From Hyphomicrobiales bacterium (GTDB taxonomy: Bacteria; Pseudomonadota; Alphaproteobacteria; Rhizobiales; Rhizobiaceae): DNA of 64,000 bases. Below are positions 34,923 through 45,900 of this stretch, piece after piece; position 1 is the first letter of the stretch; the number at the start of each line of letters is the position of its first letter. The stretch spans positions 124,001 to 188,000 of the forward strand of contig UCNG01000008.1 of the NCBI GenBank assembly GCA_900473915.1, given 5' to 3'. The notes under the pieces were generated by a model, which saw only the letters and a program-made list of their open reading frames with translations, was not told where the DNA came from and did not search any database. The translations under genes were made by a program, and so were the position numbers.

Positions 34923-36323
34923 ATGAAAGACCAGAAATTCGTTTCGCCGGATGCCATTCGCTCCGCTTTCTCGGCAGCAATGTCGGCCATGTACAAGGAA
35001 GAAGTGCCCGCCTATGGCACATTGATGGAACTCGTCGCCTATGTGAATGCCAAGGTGCTGGCGGATGACAGCCACTTGCATGAACGCCTGACCGAAACGG
35101 ATTCGCTCGAGCGCATTTCGGAAGAACGCCATGGGGCGATCCGCCTCGGCACCGCCGCCGAGCTTTCCATGATGCGCCGCGTCTTCGCGGTCATGGGCAT
35201 GTTCCCGGTCGGCTATTACGATCTGAGCGCCGCTGGAGTGCCTGTCCACTCCACCGCCTTCCGCCCCGTCGATGACGCCGCCTTGAAACACAATCCGTTC
35301 CGTGTCTTCACCTCGCTGTTGCGTCTCGACCTCATTGCCGATGAAAAGCTGCGCGCAGAATCGGAAGAAGTTCTGTCGAAGCGCAATATCTTCACCGCCG
35401 GAGCCGTCGCTTTAGTGGAGAAGGCCGAAGCCGAAGGCGGCCTCAACGATGACGACGCCAAAACCTTCGTCGCTGAAGTGCTGGAAACCTTCCGCTGGCA
35501 CGACCGCGCCAATGTCAGCGCCGAACTTTATCATCGCCTGCATGACGCACACCGCCTGATCGCCGATGTCGTGTCGTTCAAGGGCCCGCATATCAACCAC
35601 CTGACGCCGCGCACGCTCGACATCGACGCCGTGCAGGCCCAGATGCCGGAACGCGGCATCAACCCGAAGGCAGTCGTGGAAGGTCCGCCGACCCGCAACT
35701 GCCCGATCCTTTTGCGCCAGACCTCGTTCAAGGCGCTGGAAGAGGAAGTCTCCTTCATCGGCAGCAATGGCGAATGGACACCCGGCTCGCATACCGCCCG
35801 TTTCGGCGAGATCGAGCAGCGCGGCGTGGCGCTGACGCCGAAGGGTCGTGCGCTTTACGACAAGCTTCTCAACGACACTCGCGCAATTGCCCGCCCTGCT
35901 CCCGATGGCTCCAATGCGGCTGAGTATGTAAAGGCTCTGGGCGACACGTTCGCCGCTTTCCCCGACACGTGGGCAGGCATTCGCGAACAGGGCCTTGGCT
36001 ACTTCGCCTATTCGGTCAAGGATGCTGCAAAGCTTGAAGCTTTCAAGCCGGGTACCGATATCGAGGTTCTGATTGAAGCTGGCGCCGTCCAGTTCGACCC
36101 GATCATCTATGAGGACTTCCTGCCGGTCAGCGCTGCCGGTATATTCCAGTCCAATCTGGGTGACGATGAAACACAGGAATTTGTCGAAAGCCCCAACCAG
36201 AAGCGTTTCGAGGATGATCTGGGCGCGAAAGTGCTCAATGAATTCGAGCACTATGCCCGCATCGAACGCGAATCCATCGAAGCCGTACAGGCAGGCCTGA
36301 AGGGCCTCGAAGCGGCAGAATAA
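34923..36323 (+). CDS. hglS: 2-oxoadipate dioxygenase/decarboxylase HglS (DUF1338/YdcJ)
   Basis: 466 residues of the DUF1338 family. HglS turns 2-oxoadipate, O2 and iron(II) into D-2-hydroxyglutarate, a late step of lysine breakdown. The probable metal ligands are H70 (EERHGAIRLG), H226 (GPHINHLTPR) and E296 (ARFGEIEQRG). The first two sit at the residue numbers known in the Pseudomonas enzyme if translation starts at the ATG at 34923, which supports this start over the ATG at 34857. It is followed 73 bases later by amaB. Confidence 0.92.
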   Translation: MKDQKFVSPDAIRSAFSAAMSAMYKEEVPAYGTLMELVAYVNAKVLADDSHLHERLTETDSLERISEERHGAIRLGTAAELSMMRRVFAVMGMFPVGYYDLSAAGVPVHSTAFRPVDDAALKHNPFRVFTSLLRLDLIADEKLRAESEEVLSKRNIFTAGAVALVEKAEAEGGLNDDDAKTFVAEVLETFRWHDRANVSAELYHRLHDAHRLIADVVSFKGPHINHLTPRTLDIDAVQAQMPERGINPKAVVEGPPTRNCPILLRQTSFKALEEEVSFIGSNGEWTPGSHTARFGEIEQRGVALTPKGRALYDKLLNDTRAIARPAPDGSNAAEYVKALGDTFAAFPDTWAGIREQGLGYFAYSVKDAAKLEAFKPGTDIEVLIEAGAVQFDPIIYEDFLPVSAAGIFQSNLGDDETQEFVESPNQKRFEDDLGAKVLNEFEHYARIERESIEAVQAGLKGLEAAE

Positions 36324-36396
36324 ACGCATACCCCTGAAGAGTTGCAGACTTTTCGGACTGGATTATGCGCAAACAACTCAGACAGAGAGGAAAGCC

Positions 36397-37929
36397 ATGA
36401 ACACCGCTGTTAGAAAAATCGACGTGAAGAAGGAAGCAGCAGAACTGCTTTCCAAGCTTGGTGTCGATGCTTCCGCCTATACGGGCGGCGACCTTGCCGG
36501 TTTCAGCCCTGTTTCAGGCGAACAGATTGCTGCGGTCAAGACCCACAGCAAGGACGACGCAGTCAAGATCATCGATAAGGCTGACGAAGCTTTCCGCGCA
36601 TGGCGCACTGTTCCGGCACCGAAGCGCGGCGAACTGATCCGTCTTCTCGGCGAAGAACTGCGCGCTTCCAAGGAAGACCTTGGCCGCCTTGTTTCGCTCG
36701 AAGCCGGTAAGATTCCTTCTGAAGGCCTCGGCGAAGTGCAGGAAATGATCGACATCTGCGATTTCGCAGTCGGTCTGTCGCGCCAGCTCTACGGCCTCAC
36801 CATCGCCACCGAACGCGCCGGCCATCGCATGATGGAAACCTGGCATCCGCTCGGTGTTGTCGGCGTTATCTCGGCCTTCAACTTCCCCGTAGCCGTATGG
36901 TCGTGGAACGCCGCCCTTGCAATCGTCTGCGGCAACTCCGTTGTCTGGAAGCCGTCTGAAAAGACCCTCCTGACCGCTCTTGCCTGCGATGCGATCTTCA
37001 AGCGCGCGCTGAAGCGCTTCGGCGAAGCACCGGAAGGCATCTCGCTGCTTCTGCTCGGTGATCGTGAAATCGGTGAAGTCCTCGTCGACAGCCCGAAGGT
37101 TCCTGTCGTTTCGGCAACCGGTTCGACCCGCATGGGCCGCGAAGTCGGTCCGCGCCTTGCCAAGCGTTTTGCGCGCGCAATCCTTGAACTCGGCGGCAAC
37201 AATGCTGGCATCGTCTGCCCGTCGGCCGATCTCGACATGGCGCTGCGCGCAATCGCTTTCGGCGCAATGGGCACCGCTGGCCAGCGTTGCACCACGCTGC
37301 GTCGTCTCTTCGTACATGAAAGCGTTTACGACGCTCTCGTCCCGCGTCTCCAGAAGGCATATGCCAGCGTCACCGTTGGTTCGCCGCTCGAAACCAGCGC
37401 TCTGGTCGGTCCGCTGATCGACAAGGTTGCCTTCGACAACATGCAGAAGGCGCTCAAGGAAGCAGCTGCACACGGCGGCAAGGTACAGGGCGGCGAACGG
37501 GTCGATGCTGGCCATGAAAACGCTTACTACGTGCGTCCGGCTATCGTCGAAATGCCGAAGCAGGAAGGCCCGGTTCTCGAAGAAACCTTCGCCCCGATCC
37601 TCTACGTCATGAAGTATTCCGACTTTGATGATGTTCTGGCTCAGCACAATGCGGTTGGCGCAGGCCTGTCGTCTTCGATCTTCACGCTCAACCTGCAGGA
37701 AGCAGAACGCTTCCTTTCGGTTGAAGGTTCGGATTGCGGCATTGCAAACGTCAATATCGGCACGTCTGGTGCTGAAATCGGCGGCGCATTCGGCGGCGAA
37801 AAAGAAACCGGCGGTGGTCGTGAATCGGGTTCGGATGCGTGGAAGGCCTATATGCGCCGCGCAACCAACACCATCAACTACTCGAAGGCTCTGCCGCTCG
37901 CACAGGGCGTTTCCTTCGACATCGACTGA
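36397..37929 (+). CDS. amaB: 2-aminoadipate semialdehyde / piperideine-6-carboxylate dehydrogenase (AmaB, ALDH7 family)
   Basis: 510 residues, an NAD-dependent aldehyde dehydrogenase of the ALDH7A1 type. The catalytic cysteine is C298 in GTAGQRCTTLRR and the general base E264 in LELGGNNAGIV. It oxidises 2-aminoadipate semialdehyde, formed from piperideine-6-carboxylate, to 2-aminoadipate. A good ribosome site (GAGAGGAAAG) precedes the ATG. The codon use looks highly optimised, suggesting strong expression. It follows hglS and ends at a strong terminator. Confidence 0.94.
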   Translation: MNTAVRKIDVKKEAAELLSKLGVDASAYTGGDLAGFSPVSGEQIAAVKTHSKDDAVKIIDKADEAFRAWRTVPAPKRGELIRLLGEELRASKEDLGRLVSLEAGKIPSEGLGEVQEMIDICDFAVGLSRQLYGLTIATERAGHRMMETWHPLGVVGVISAFNFPVAVWSWNAALAIVCGNSVVWKPSEKTLLTALACDAIFKRALKRFGEAPEGISLLLLGDREIGEVLVDSPKVPVVSATGSTRMGREVGPRLAKRFARAILELGGNNAGIVCPSADLDMALRAIAFGAMGTAGQRCTTLRRLFVHESVYDALVPRLQKAYASVTVGSPLETSALVGPLIDKVAFDNMQKALKEAAAHGGKVQGGERVDAGHENAYYVRPAIVEMPKQEGPVLEETFAPILYVMKYSDFDDVLAQHNAVGAGLSSSIFTLNLQEAERFLSVEGSDCGIANVNIGTSGAEIGGAFGGEKETGGGRESGSDAWKAYMRRATNTINYSKALPLAQGVSFDID

Positions 37930-37947
37930 TCGGTCTCATTATAGATC

Positions 37948-37977
37948 AAAACCCCGCTTCGGCGGGGTTTTTTTTTA
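37948..37977 (+). terminator. Terminator after amaB
   Basis: AAAACCCCGC (37948-37957), loop TTCG, GCGGGG followed by a run of nine or more T. One of the strongest terminators in the window. Confidence 0.93.
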
Positions 37978-38082
37978 TGAGTCGCAACGTATTGACCGGT
38001 TGAGATTTTAAGGTACATGAGCACCGGAAGCGCAGAGAAACGCCATTTGCAGACCGTCAGTGCGTAAATATCGACCGGTCAA

Positions 38083-38967
38083 TCACCCCATGCGTTCGGA
38101 GGCGAACGACCCTGGGCTAGCAGGGAATACGACGGTGCGATTGCCGTTGAGGAATGAGCGGTGATGGATATGCGCGTGGACTGCACGCGCCAGAACCTGC
38201 GCTTCCACGTCGCGTCCGATCGACACGTAATCAGCCGCGCTCTGTGCGTGCGTGATGCGCGCCACGTCCTGCTCGATGATCGGACCTTCATCGAGGTCTG
38301 CGGTCACATAATGCGCTGTCGCGCCAATCAGCTTAACGCCACGCTCATAAGCCTGTTTATACGGGTTTGCCCCCTTGAAGGACGGCAGGAACGAGTGGTG
38401 GATATTGATGATCCTGCCCGACATCTTCTGGCAAAGCTGGTCGGACAGAACCTGCATGTAACGCGCAAGAACCACCAATTCCGTGCCAGTATCTTCCACT
38501 ATATCCATGAGGCGCTGCTCGGCCTCCGGCTTGTCGGCCTTGGTGACGGCGATGTGGTGGAAAGGAATGTCGTGATTGACGACAACCTTCTGATAATCGA
38601 AATGGTTCGAGACCACACCGACAATATCGATCGGCAGCGCGCCGATCTTCCAGCGATACAGAAGATCGTTCAGGCAATGGCCGAAACGTGAGACCATCAG
38701 CAATGTCTTGGTGCGGTGGGCGTTATCATGGAATTCGAAATTCATTTCAAACGGAGCTGCCACCGGTGCAAAGCCGTCACGCAGCACGTCAAGCGCTACG
38801 CCTTCTTCGGAAATAAAGCTAACGCGCATGAAGAAGCGACCGGTGTCCAGATCGTCGAACTGGGCGCTATCGATGATGTTGCAACCCTTGCCGGCAAGAT
38901 AACCCGAAATCGCGGCAACGATACCGCGCGTGGACTTGCAGGTGACGGTCAGGACAAAATTATGCAT
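38083..38967 (-). CDS. purU: Formyltetrahydrofolate deformylase PurU
   Basis: 294 residues. An N-terminal ACT domain (VTCKSTRGIVAAISGYLAGKGCNIIDSAQ) is followed by the formyl-transferase fold with the catalytic histidine and asparagine region RIINIHHSFLPSFKGANPY and the aspartate in VTADLDEGPIIEQDV. It hydrolyses 10-formyl-THF to THF and formate and balances the one-carbon pool. It stands alone, convergent with amaB. Confidence 0.95.
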   Translation of the reverse strand: MHNFVLTVTCKSTRGIVAAISGYLAGKGCNIIDSAQFDDLDTGRFFMRVSFISEEGVALDVLRDGFAPVAAPFEMNFEFHDNAHRTKTLLMVSRFGHCLNDLLYRWKIGALPIDIVGVVSNHFDYQKVVVNHDIPFHHIAVTKADKPEAEQRLMDIVEDTGTELVVLARYMQVLSDQLCQKMSGRIINIHHSFLPSFKGANPYKQAYERGVKLIGATAHYVTADLDEGPIIEQDVARITHAQSAADYVSIGRDVEAQVLARAVHAHIHHRSFLNGNRTVVFPASPGSFASERMG

Positions 38968-39154
38968 CGGACTTCCTCAAATTTTCGAAGGCGCAAGCCA
39001 GGGCGACCACACCGCGAACCTAATCCACGAAGCGGCCTCGGCCATGCCAGAATGCGTAATGCACTGACGGGATTGCGCTATCAAGCGACTTTGGAAGAAA
39101 GATTGTCCGATTTTGTTCCGGGCCGCATCCCGAGTTCCGGAATGCGGGCCAGCT

Positions 39155-39883
39155 TCAAAGATGCGGGTTGCGGTTACGATAACGGGCGACCAGCGAACGG
39201 TTCACATCGCCGGAACCCGGCATGTTGGCGCTGAGATAAATCGGTGCATCGCCCTCCCCTACCAGCCTTGCCGCCACATCTGCAAAAATGGCGTTGAGAA
39301 TGGTCACACCAAGCGCGGTTGAAACCGGGCCGACTTTCAACGCGCTGCCTTCCACTTCCAGCACCGCATCGCCCGCTGGCGCGTTATTGTCCAGAACGAC
39401 ATCGGCCAGAGAAAGCAATTGCGTGCGCCCCTTGGCGATGGCGTTGGAATAGGTGACGGAGGTGACCGCAATAACGGCAGCTCCCCTCTCACGCGCAAAG
39501 CGTGCTGCCTCGATGGGAGCGGCATTGACGCCGGAATTCGACACGACGATCAGCACGTCTCCCTCACGAATGCCATAGCGCTCGAGAATTGGCAGCACAG
39601 CCCCTTCGATCCGCTCGAAATGCGAGCTTGCCACTGCACCATCCTGCAGCATGATAGCCCCGCAAAGAATAGGCACAGTAATCGCCAATCCGCCTGCACG
39701 ATAATGCAACTCTTCCGCCATCATATGCGAATGGCCGGTGCCGAACACATAAACCCGGTGATCCGACTTGGCCGCAGTGGTAATGAGTTCCGCGGCCTTG
39801 GCCATCGGATCGGCAAGACGATCCCGCAGACCGGAGAGCCGGGCGATCAGATCATTGAAATAACGATCGGTGATTTCCGTCAT
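39155..39883 (-). CDS. SIS-domain phosphosugar-binding protein (UPF0309 type)
   Basis: 242 residues, a single SIS domain: [22 protein letters not shown] near the start and [35 protein letters not shown] in the middle. It is the last gene of the amino-sugar operon, five bases after nagA. Proteins of this type bind or isomerise sugar phosphates; a role with N-acetylglucosamine or N-acetylmannosamine phosphates is inferred from position. The exact reaction is unknown. Confidence 0.87.
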   Translation of the reverse strand: MTEITDRYFNDLIARLSGLRDRLADPMAKAAELITTAAKSDHRVYVFGTGHSHMMAEELHYRAGGLAITVPILCGAIMLQDGAVASSHFERIEGAVLPILERYGIREGDVLIVVSNSGVNAAPIEAARFARERGAAVIAVTSVTYSNAIAKGRTQLLSLADVVLDNNAPAGDAVLEVEGSALKVGPVSTALGVTILNAIFADVAARLVGEGDAPIYLSANMPGSGDVNRSLVARYRNRNPHL

Positions 39884-39888
39884 CGGCT

Positions 39889-41055
39889 TTACCCCGCGAT
39901 CTGCTTTTCACCCGAAAGCCACGTGGCTTTCGCAAACAACCCGTCGTCAAGATGGACCGCATCCATTCGCATGCCGGGGCGGAACGTACCGCGATCATCG
40001 AGACGCAGATAGCGTGCGGGGTAGTGGCTCGCCATGCGCAGTGCCTCGGCCAGCGTCAACTCCAGTTCGGCCACGCCAAAACGGATAGCCGACGCCATGT
40101 CGAGATCGGAACCGGCTATGGTGCCATCCGCCAGCACGAGCTTGGAGCAGATGCCGCCCGGCACCCGACGAACGGCACGCCCGTTGATCTCGAAGCTTTC
40201 AGAGTCCGAGCCGACCAGGGCCATCGCATCCGTCACGAAAAACAGATGCGCGTCGCCGCGCTTTGCCCTGAGCGCAAGCCGCAGCGCCATCGGGTCGACA
40301 TGGTGACCATCGGCAATGATGCCGCACCAGATGTCGGGATGATCAAGCGCCGCGCCCGCAAGCCCCGGCGCTCGGTGGCCGATCTGGCTCATGGCATTGA
40401 AAAGATGGGTGACGCTGCGCGCACCCGCATCGAAGCGCTTGAACGCTTCCTCGGCGGTCGTGTCGCTGTGGCCGATGCTGACGATCACCCCCGCATCGCT
40501 CAACCGCCGCACCTGATCTGGCGTGACCTGCTCGGCTGCAAGCGTAACCAGCAAGGTGCCAACCTGTTTGGCTGTATGGCTATAGAGCGCAATATCGGCA
40601 TCATTGACGGGGCGCATCAGCTCCGCCAGATGCGCTCCCTTCCGCGCCGGGGCCAGATGCGGCCCCTCAAGATGCAGGCCGGCAACGCCCTTGTCGGCCT
40701 TGACCGCTTCAATCGCCGCTTCGATGGCGCGGTCGCGCACCGGCATGGTATCGGTGATGAGGGTCGGCAGAAGGCTCGTCGTTCCATATTTGCGATGCCC
40801 CTTGGCAATCGTGAACATGGTTTCAGGCGTCGGCTCGTCATTGAGCATGCGCCCGCCGCCCCCATTGACCTGCGCATCGATGAAGCCGGGCGCAAGAACG
40901 CCGCCATTCAGACGCTCAACATCATGTGCCTCGCCCAGCGAGGCTTCCGGCACAATGGCTTCGATCCGGCCATCGCTGAACACCAGCGCGCTCTGGTCGT
41001 GAAAGCGCTCGCCGTCGAAGATGCGCGCCCCGGCTATTGCTGATTTTTTCGTCAT
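39889..41055 (-). CDS. nagA: N-acetylglucosamine-6-phosphate deacetylase NagA
   Basis: 388 residues of the amidohydrolase superfamily. Metal and catalytic motifs: GLHLEGPHL (Glu), [13 protein letters not shown] (His), [17 protein letters not shown] (His) and [12 protein letters not shown] (catalytic Asp). It removes acetate from GlcNAc-6-phosphate in the cytoplasm. Its ATG overlaps the stop of the upstream SIS deaminase gene (ATGA), showing translational coupling. Confidence 0.95.
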   Translation of the reverse strand: MTKKSAIAGARIFDGERFHDQSALVFSDGRIEAIVPEASLGEAHDVERLNGGVLAPGFIDAQVNGGGGRMLNDEPTPETMFTIAKGHRKYGTTSLLPTLITDTMPVRDRAIEAAIEAVKADKGVAGLHLEGPHLAPARKGAHLAELMRPVNDADIALYSHTAKQVGTLLVTLAAEQVTPDQVRRLSDAGVIVSIGHSDTTAEEAFKRFDAGARSVTHLFNAMSQIGHRAPGLAGAALDHPDIWCGIIADGHHVDPMALRLALRAKRGDAHLFFVTDAMALVGSDSESFEINGRAVRRVPGGICSKLVLADGTIAGSDLDMASAIRFGVAELELTLAEALRMASHYPARYLRLDDRGTFRPGMRMDAVHLDDGLFAKATWLSGEKQIAG

Positions 41056-42083
41056 ACCGTCACCGTAACCTTGTTGAGATTGCGCGGCTTGTCAGGATCA
41101 AATCCCTTGCGGCGCGTCACCGCTTCGATAACGCGGTAATAGTTGATGAGGGAAACCAGAGGATCGAGATGGGCATTGCCTGTGCTCGCCGATGGCAGCC
41201 GGAAACCCGGCGTTTCCGCATCGGACAGCGACACGATGCTCGCCCCGAATGAATGCAGCCGCTTCAGCGCCTGCATGTTCGTGTCGAAGGCTTCATCGCG
41301 CGGCAGGAAGGAAACGATCGGGAACCCCTCTTCCACCAGCCGCATCGGGCCGTGCATCAGTTCGGCCAGAGAGAAGGCTTCGGCGTGGATATTCGCGGTT
41401 TCCTTTGCTTTCAGAGCAGCTTCGAGTGCAATCGCAAAGGCCGTGCCCCGGCCGCCGGTATAGAGTGAACGCGCATTGAACAGAAGGTTTTCAACCGCTT
41501 CGCGACCATCGGGCCGTGTTGCGGCAAGCGCTTCCGGCAGGCGTTGCAGTCCAGCCTGCAGGTTTGTGTCACCGCTGGCCGACCCGACCACGCCCGACAG
41601 GGCGGCGACTGCGGCAATAAACGATTTGGTCGCAGCAACGCTTTTTTCTTCACCGGCATGGAGCGCCAGCACAACATCGGCGGCGTTACCAAGCGGGCTA
41701 TCGACGACGTTCACGACGGCAATTGTCGTTGCACCGCCCTTTTTGGCAGCTTCCTGCGCCGCGACAATATCGGGGCTGGCACCTGACTGCGACACGGTGA
41801 AGTGCAGTCCGTTCTTGAGCTTCAGCTTGGAACCATAGACAGACGCCACCGAAGGTCCGATGGAAGCCACCGGAATACCCATCGTGATTTCCATCAGATA
41901 TTTGAAGAATGTTGCCGCGTGGTCGGACGAACCGCGCGCGGCGGTAGTGATGACGGCAGGTTCGCTTTTCTGGAAAATGCGCGCGATTTCCGCGAATGTG
42001 CCTGCCTCCTTTTCAAGCAGACCGGCGACAACGGCTGGCGATTGTTCGGTTTCCTGCAGCATCAGGGAGGAAGGGCTGTTCAT
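41052..42083 (-). CDS. SIS-type glucosamine-6-phosphate deaminase (NagB-II/GlmS-like)
   Basis: 343 residues with two SIS domains: VITTAARGSSDHAATFFKYLME with LHFTVSQSGASPDIV in the first and LYTGGRGTAFAIALEAALKAKETANIHAEAFS in the second. It lacks the glutaminase domain of GlmS, which marks NagB-II deaminases. It would convert glucosamine-6-phosphate to fructose-6-phosphate after NagA. The ATG at 42083 has the better spacing from GGAG; the ATG at 42089 would overlap the regulator stop. Confidence 0.9.
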   Translation of the reverse strand: MNSPSSLMLQETEQSPAVVAGLLEKEAGTFAEIARIFQKSEPAVITTAARGSSDHAATFFKYLMEITMGIPVASIGPSVASVYGSKLKLKNGLHFTVSQSGASPDIVAAQEAAKKGGATTIAVVNVVDSPLGNAADVVLALHAGEEKSVAATKSFIAAVAALSGVVGSASGDTNLQAGLQRLPEALAATRPDGREAVENLLFNARSLYTGGRGTAFAIALEAALKAKETANIHAEAFSLAELMHGPMRLVEEGFPIVSFLPRDEAFDTNMQALKRLHSFGASIVSLSDAETPGFRLPSASTGNAHLDPLVSLINYYRVIEAVTRRKGFDPDKPRNLNKVTVTV

Positions 42084-42085
42084 GG

Positions 42086-42862
42086 TCATTCTCCAATTTT
42101 CAGTTCCGCGACGAAGTCATAGGCATCGGCGCGATAATGCGAACGGGTATATTCGACGATCCGGTCGTCTTCGAGATGCGAGACGCGCTCGATCAAAAGT
42201 GCAGGCGCTCCGCGATGCACGCCAAGGAGGCGGGCTATGCCGGGATCGAGTGTAACGGCTGTCAGGCGCTGCAAGGCGCGAACCGGCTTGTGGCCGCGCC
42301 GTGCCAAAGCGCCATAAAGCGAGGTTTCATCGACGCGATCCTGATCCAGAAAATGGCGAGGAACCACCGCGCGCTCAAAAGCCATCGGCACACCATCGGC
42401 AAGGCGCAGACGATCCAGCCGCACCACAGTCGTATCGACACCGATCCCCAGCCGGAAGGCTTCGTCTGGCGATGGCCTATCGATTTTATTGGTGACGACA
42501 CGGGCACCCGGCTCCTTGCCGCGTGACAGCATGTCCTCTGAAAACGAGGTCAGGCGCCACAAATGCTGGCTGATGCGTGCCGGGCGCTCCGCGACGAAGG
42601 TGCCGCTGCCGCGCCGCGCTTCCACCACGCCCTGTGTCAGCAATTCCTTATAGGCATTGCGAACGGTGATACGGCCGACGCCAAGCTGCTCTGCCAGATC
42701 GCGCTCCGGCGGGAGCCCCACAGCGGGCGCAAGCTGCCCCTCCTCGATCAGTTCACCGAGAATCCGCGCAAGGTTCCGGTAAAGCGGCCCTGTCAGCTGC
42801 GGATCGTGCAAACCGCGCTCTTCAATGGCCGTGATCAATGTGGTTCTATTCATGACTGACAT
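42086..42862 (-). CDS. GntR/HutC-family regulator of the amino-sugar operon
   Basis: 258 residues. GntR winged helix (LPPERDLAEQLGVGRITVRNAYKELLTQGVVEARRGSGTFV) and a UTRA effector domain. It is the first gene of the operon with the deaminase, nagA and the SIS protein, like NagR/DasR-type repressors that respond to amino-sugar phosphates. Copies of ATAGAACC around its own start suggest autoregulation. The ATG at 42862 is used; 42853 is possible. Confidence 0.93.
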   Translation of the reverse strand: MSVMNRTTLITAIEERGLHDPQLTGPLYRNLARILGELIEEGQLAPAVGLPPERDLAEQLGVGRITVRNAYKELLTQGVVEARRGSGTFVAERPARISQHLWRLTSFSEDMLSRGKEPGARVVTNKIDRPSPDEAFRLGIGVDTTVVRLDRLRLADGVPMAFERAVVPRHFLDQDRVDETSLYGALARRGHKPVRALQRLTAVTLDPGIARLLGVHRGAPALLIERVSHLEDDRIVEYTRSHYRADAYDFVAELKIGE

Positions 42863-42883
42863 AATAGAACCTATATAGAACCA
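42841..42883. promoter_or_regulatory. Operator repeats at the start of the amino-sugar operon
   Basis: ATAGAACC occurs at 42864-42871 and 42875-42882 as 11-base tandem copies, and inverted as GGTTCTAT at 42842-42849. The inverted copy lies inside the first codons of the regulator gene. This is a good candidate for the regulator's own operator. Confidence 0.6.
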
Positions 42884-42904
42884 ATAGCAAGTGACAATCT
42901 CATG

Positions 42905-42932
42905 AAAAAAGCCCGGTCGGAACCGGGCTTTT
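42905..42932 (-). terminator. Terminator of the RND efflux operon
   Basis: AAAAGCCCGGT (42907-42917), loop of four, ACCGGGCTTTT (42922-42932). On the minus strand a T-run follows, three bases past the pump stop codon. Confidence 0.88.
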
Positions 42933-42934
42933 CG

Positions 42935-45900
42935 TCAGTGCGATTGCGGAGCTGCATGCGCCTCGGCTGGCGGCGCATCCTCGTTGTGCTCCGGCTCCTT
43001 GATCCGGAACCAGGCGACATAAAGCGCTGGCAGGAAGAGGAGCGTGATTGCCGTACCCGCAATGATACCCCCCATCATGGCGTAGGCCATCGGGCCCCAG
43101 AATACTTCGCGCGCGATGGGGATGAGTGCCAGGCTTGCCGCTGCCGCCGTCAGCGCGATGGGGCGCATTCGGTGTTGGCTGGCCTGCATCACCGCATCCC
43201 ATGGGTGCATGCCCTCCGCGATATGCTCCTCAACTTGCACGATCAGGATGACCGAGTTACGGATGAGAATGCCAACCAGCGCCAGCACGCCGAGGATCGC
43301 CACGAAACCGAGTGGCTTGCCGCTTGGCAGCAAGGCCGCCACAACGCCGATCAAGCCCAGCGGCGCCACGGCCACCACAAGGAACAGGCGTTGGAAGCTC
43401 TGGAGCTGAACCATAAGGACGGTCGCCATGACGAACAGCATCAGCGGAACCACCGCAGCAATCGGTCCCTGGCTCTTGCCGCTTTCCTCCACCGTACCTG
43501 CCGTCTGGATGGAATATCCTGCCGGTAGCTTATCGGCGAAGGTTTTGATGGCTGGCGTCAAATCCTTGACGATCGTGTCCGGCATCGTCTTGTCGATGAT
43601 GCCAACAGCCACGGTAATCGTCGGAATACGCGAACGGCGATAGATGACCGGCTGTTCCAGCTCATACCGGAAATTGGCTATCGCCGCCAATGGCACCGAC
43701 GTCCCGTTGCCGGTTGCGATCTGCAAGCTTTGCAGCGTGTCGATCGAGTCGCGTTCCTGTTTCTGCGCCCGCGCAATGACATTGATCAGATAGATCGAAT
43801 CCCGCACCTGCGTAATCGTGATCCCGCCAACAATGCCATTGAGGGTGGTTGCAATATCCTTGGAGGAAATACCGAGTTTTCTCGCCTTGTCCTGCATCAC
43901 ATCGACGCGAATGACACGGCCCGGCTCGTTCCAGTTATAGCTGACGACGCCGAGTCGCTTGTCCGCACTCAATATACCGGCAAAATCCTGCGCAACACCG
44001 CGCAGCGTCTGAATGTCCGGCCCCGAGATACGGTACTGGATCGGACGACCGACAGGCGGGCCAAGCTCCAGATATTTCACATAGACATCGGTCCCGACGT
44101 AATCCTTGCGGAGCACCTCATTGAACTTCTGCTTGAGCCTGTCTCGCGCTTGCAGATCCTTCGCAACGACGACCATCTGCCCGAAATACGGATTTGCGGG
44201 CTGCACGTCGAAGGAGAGAATGAAGCGGATGGCACCCTGCCCGATATAGGTACTCCAATGATCGATATCCGGATTGCCTTCGAGCATTGTCGCCTCGAAT
44301 TTCTCCATCTGGGCCTTGGTGTCGGTGATGGAACTGTTTTGCGGCAGCGTCCAGTCGAGCACCAGTTCCGGACGATCAGATTCCGGGAAGAACTGTCGTT
44401 CGATAAAGCCCATGCCAAAAACGGATACGAGGAAGAGCGCGATTGTCGTAGCGATCGTGATCCATTTGTGCCGCATGGATGCGAGCAGAACCTGCGAGAA
44501 GATCGTGAAGAACCGGCTGCGCTTTTCTTCATGAGCCTTCATCTTCTTGGGCAGGAAGGTGACACCCAGCAATGGCGCGAACAGAACCGCCACGATCCAT
44601 GACACGATCAGGGAAACCGCAATCACCACGAACAATGTGTAGGTGTACTCGCCGGCCTGACTGCTGTTCAATCCGATCGGGATGAAGCCAGCAATGGTCA
44701 CGAGCGTACCCGTCAACATGGGAAAGGCGGTGCTCGTATAAACGTAAGTCGCCGCCTTGTGGATGGGATCGCCTGCCTCTAGCCGTGCCACCATCATTTC
44801 AACAGCAATCATCGCATCATCGACCAGAAGACCGAGCGCGATGATGAGCGCGCCCAATGACACGCGCTGCAAGGAAATATCCATCAACGACATGATCAGG
44901 AAGGTGATGGCCAACACCAGCGGTATCGACAGCGAGACAACAAAACCAGCCCGCACGCCCAGACTGACAAAGCTCACGGCCAGCACAATGATGACGGCCT
45001 CGAACAGCGCTTCCGTGAAACCAGAAACCGCATCCTTGACGACTTCAGGCTGGTCGGCAACCTTGAAAACATTGATACCGAGCGGAAGTTCCGCCGTCAC
45101 CTGGCTCATCATCTTGTCGAGTGCCGCGCCGAACTCAAGCAGGTTGCCGTTTGGCTTCATGCCTATGCCGAGGCCGATTGCATCCTGTCCCTTCACGCGG
45201 AAGATGGATGTCGGCGGGTCTATATAGCCACGCGTGATCGTTGCCACATCCGACAGGCGAAAGAAACGGTCATTCACGCGCAGGTTTACCGCCCGCAGAT
45301 CGGCTTCCGAGGTGAATTGCCCGCTGACGCGCACGCTAATGCGCTCCGGTCCGGCTTCCACGACACCGGAAGGCGTGATTGCGTTCTGATCCTGCAAGGC
45401 TTGCAGGATTGCCTGCTGATCCAGCCCGAGCGCCGCGACCTGGCGCGTGGAGAACTCCAGATAAATGGCTTCGTCCTGCGCGCCGATCAATTCAACCTTG
45501 CCCGCATTGGGCAGTGTCAGGATTTTCGTTCGCGTACTCTCGGCATAGTCCCGCAACTGCCGCATGGAAAGACCATCCGACGTGAAGGCATAGACGTTAC
45601 CGTAAACGTCACCGAACTGGTCGTTGAAATACGGTCCGAGAACGCCTTGCGGCAGCGTAGTCTGGATATCGTTCAGGAAGTGGCGCACTTCCGTCCACGA
45701 CTTTTTGACCTGTTCGGCCCGCGTCGTATCTTTCAGGAATACGAACACGATCGACTTGCCTGCCGTGGTTATGCTGCGCGTATAGTCGAGCGTATCGAGT
45801 TCCTCGAGCTTCTTTTCCAGCCGGTCGGTAACCTGATTCAGCGTTTCCTCAACAGACGCACCCGGCCAATTGGCCTGCACAACCATTGTCTTGATTGTGA

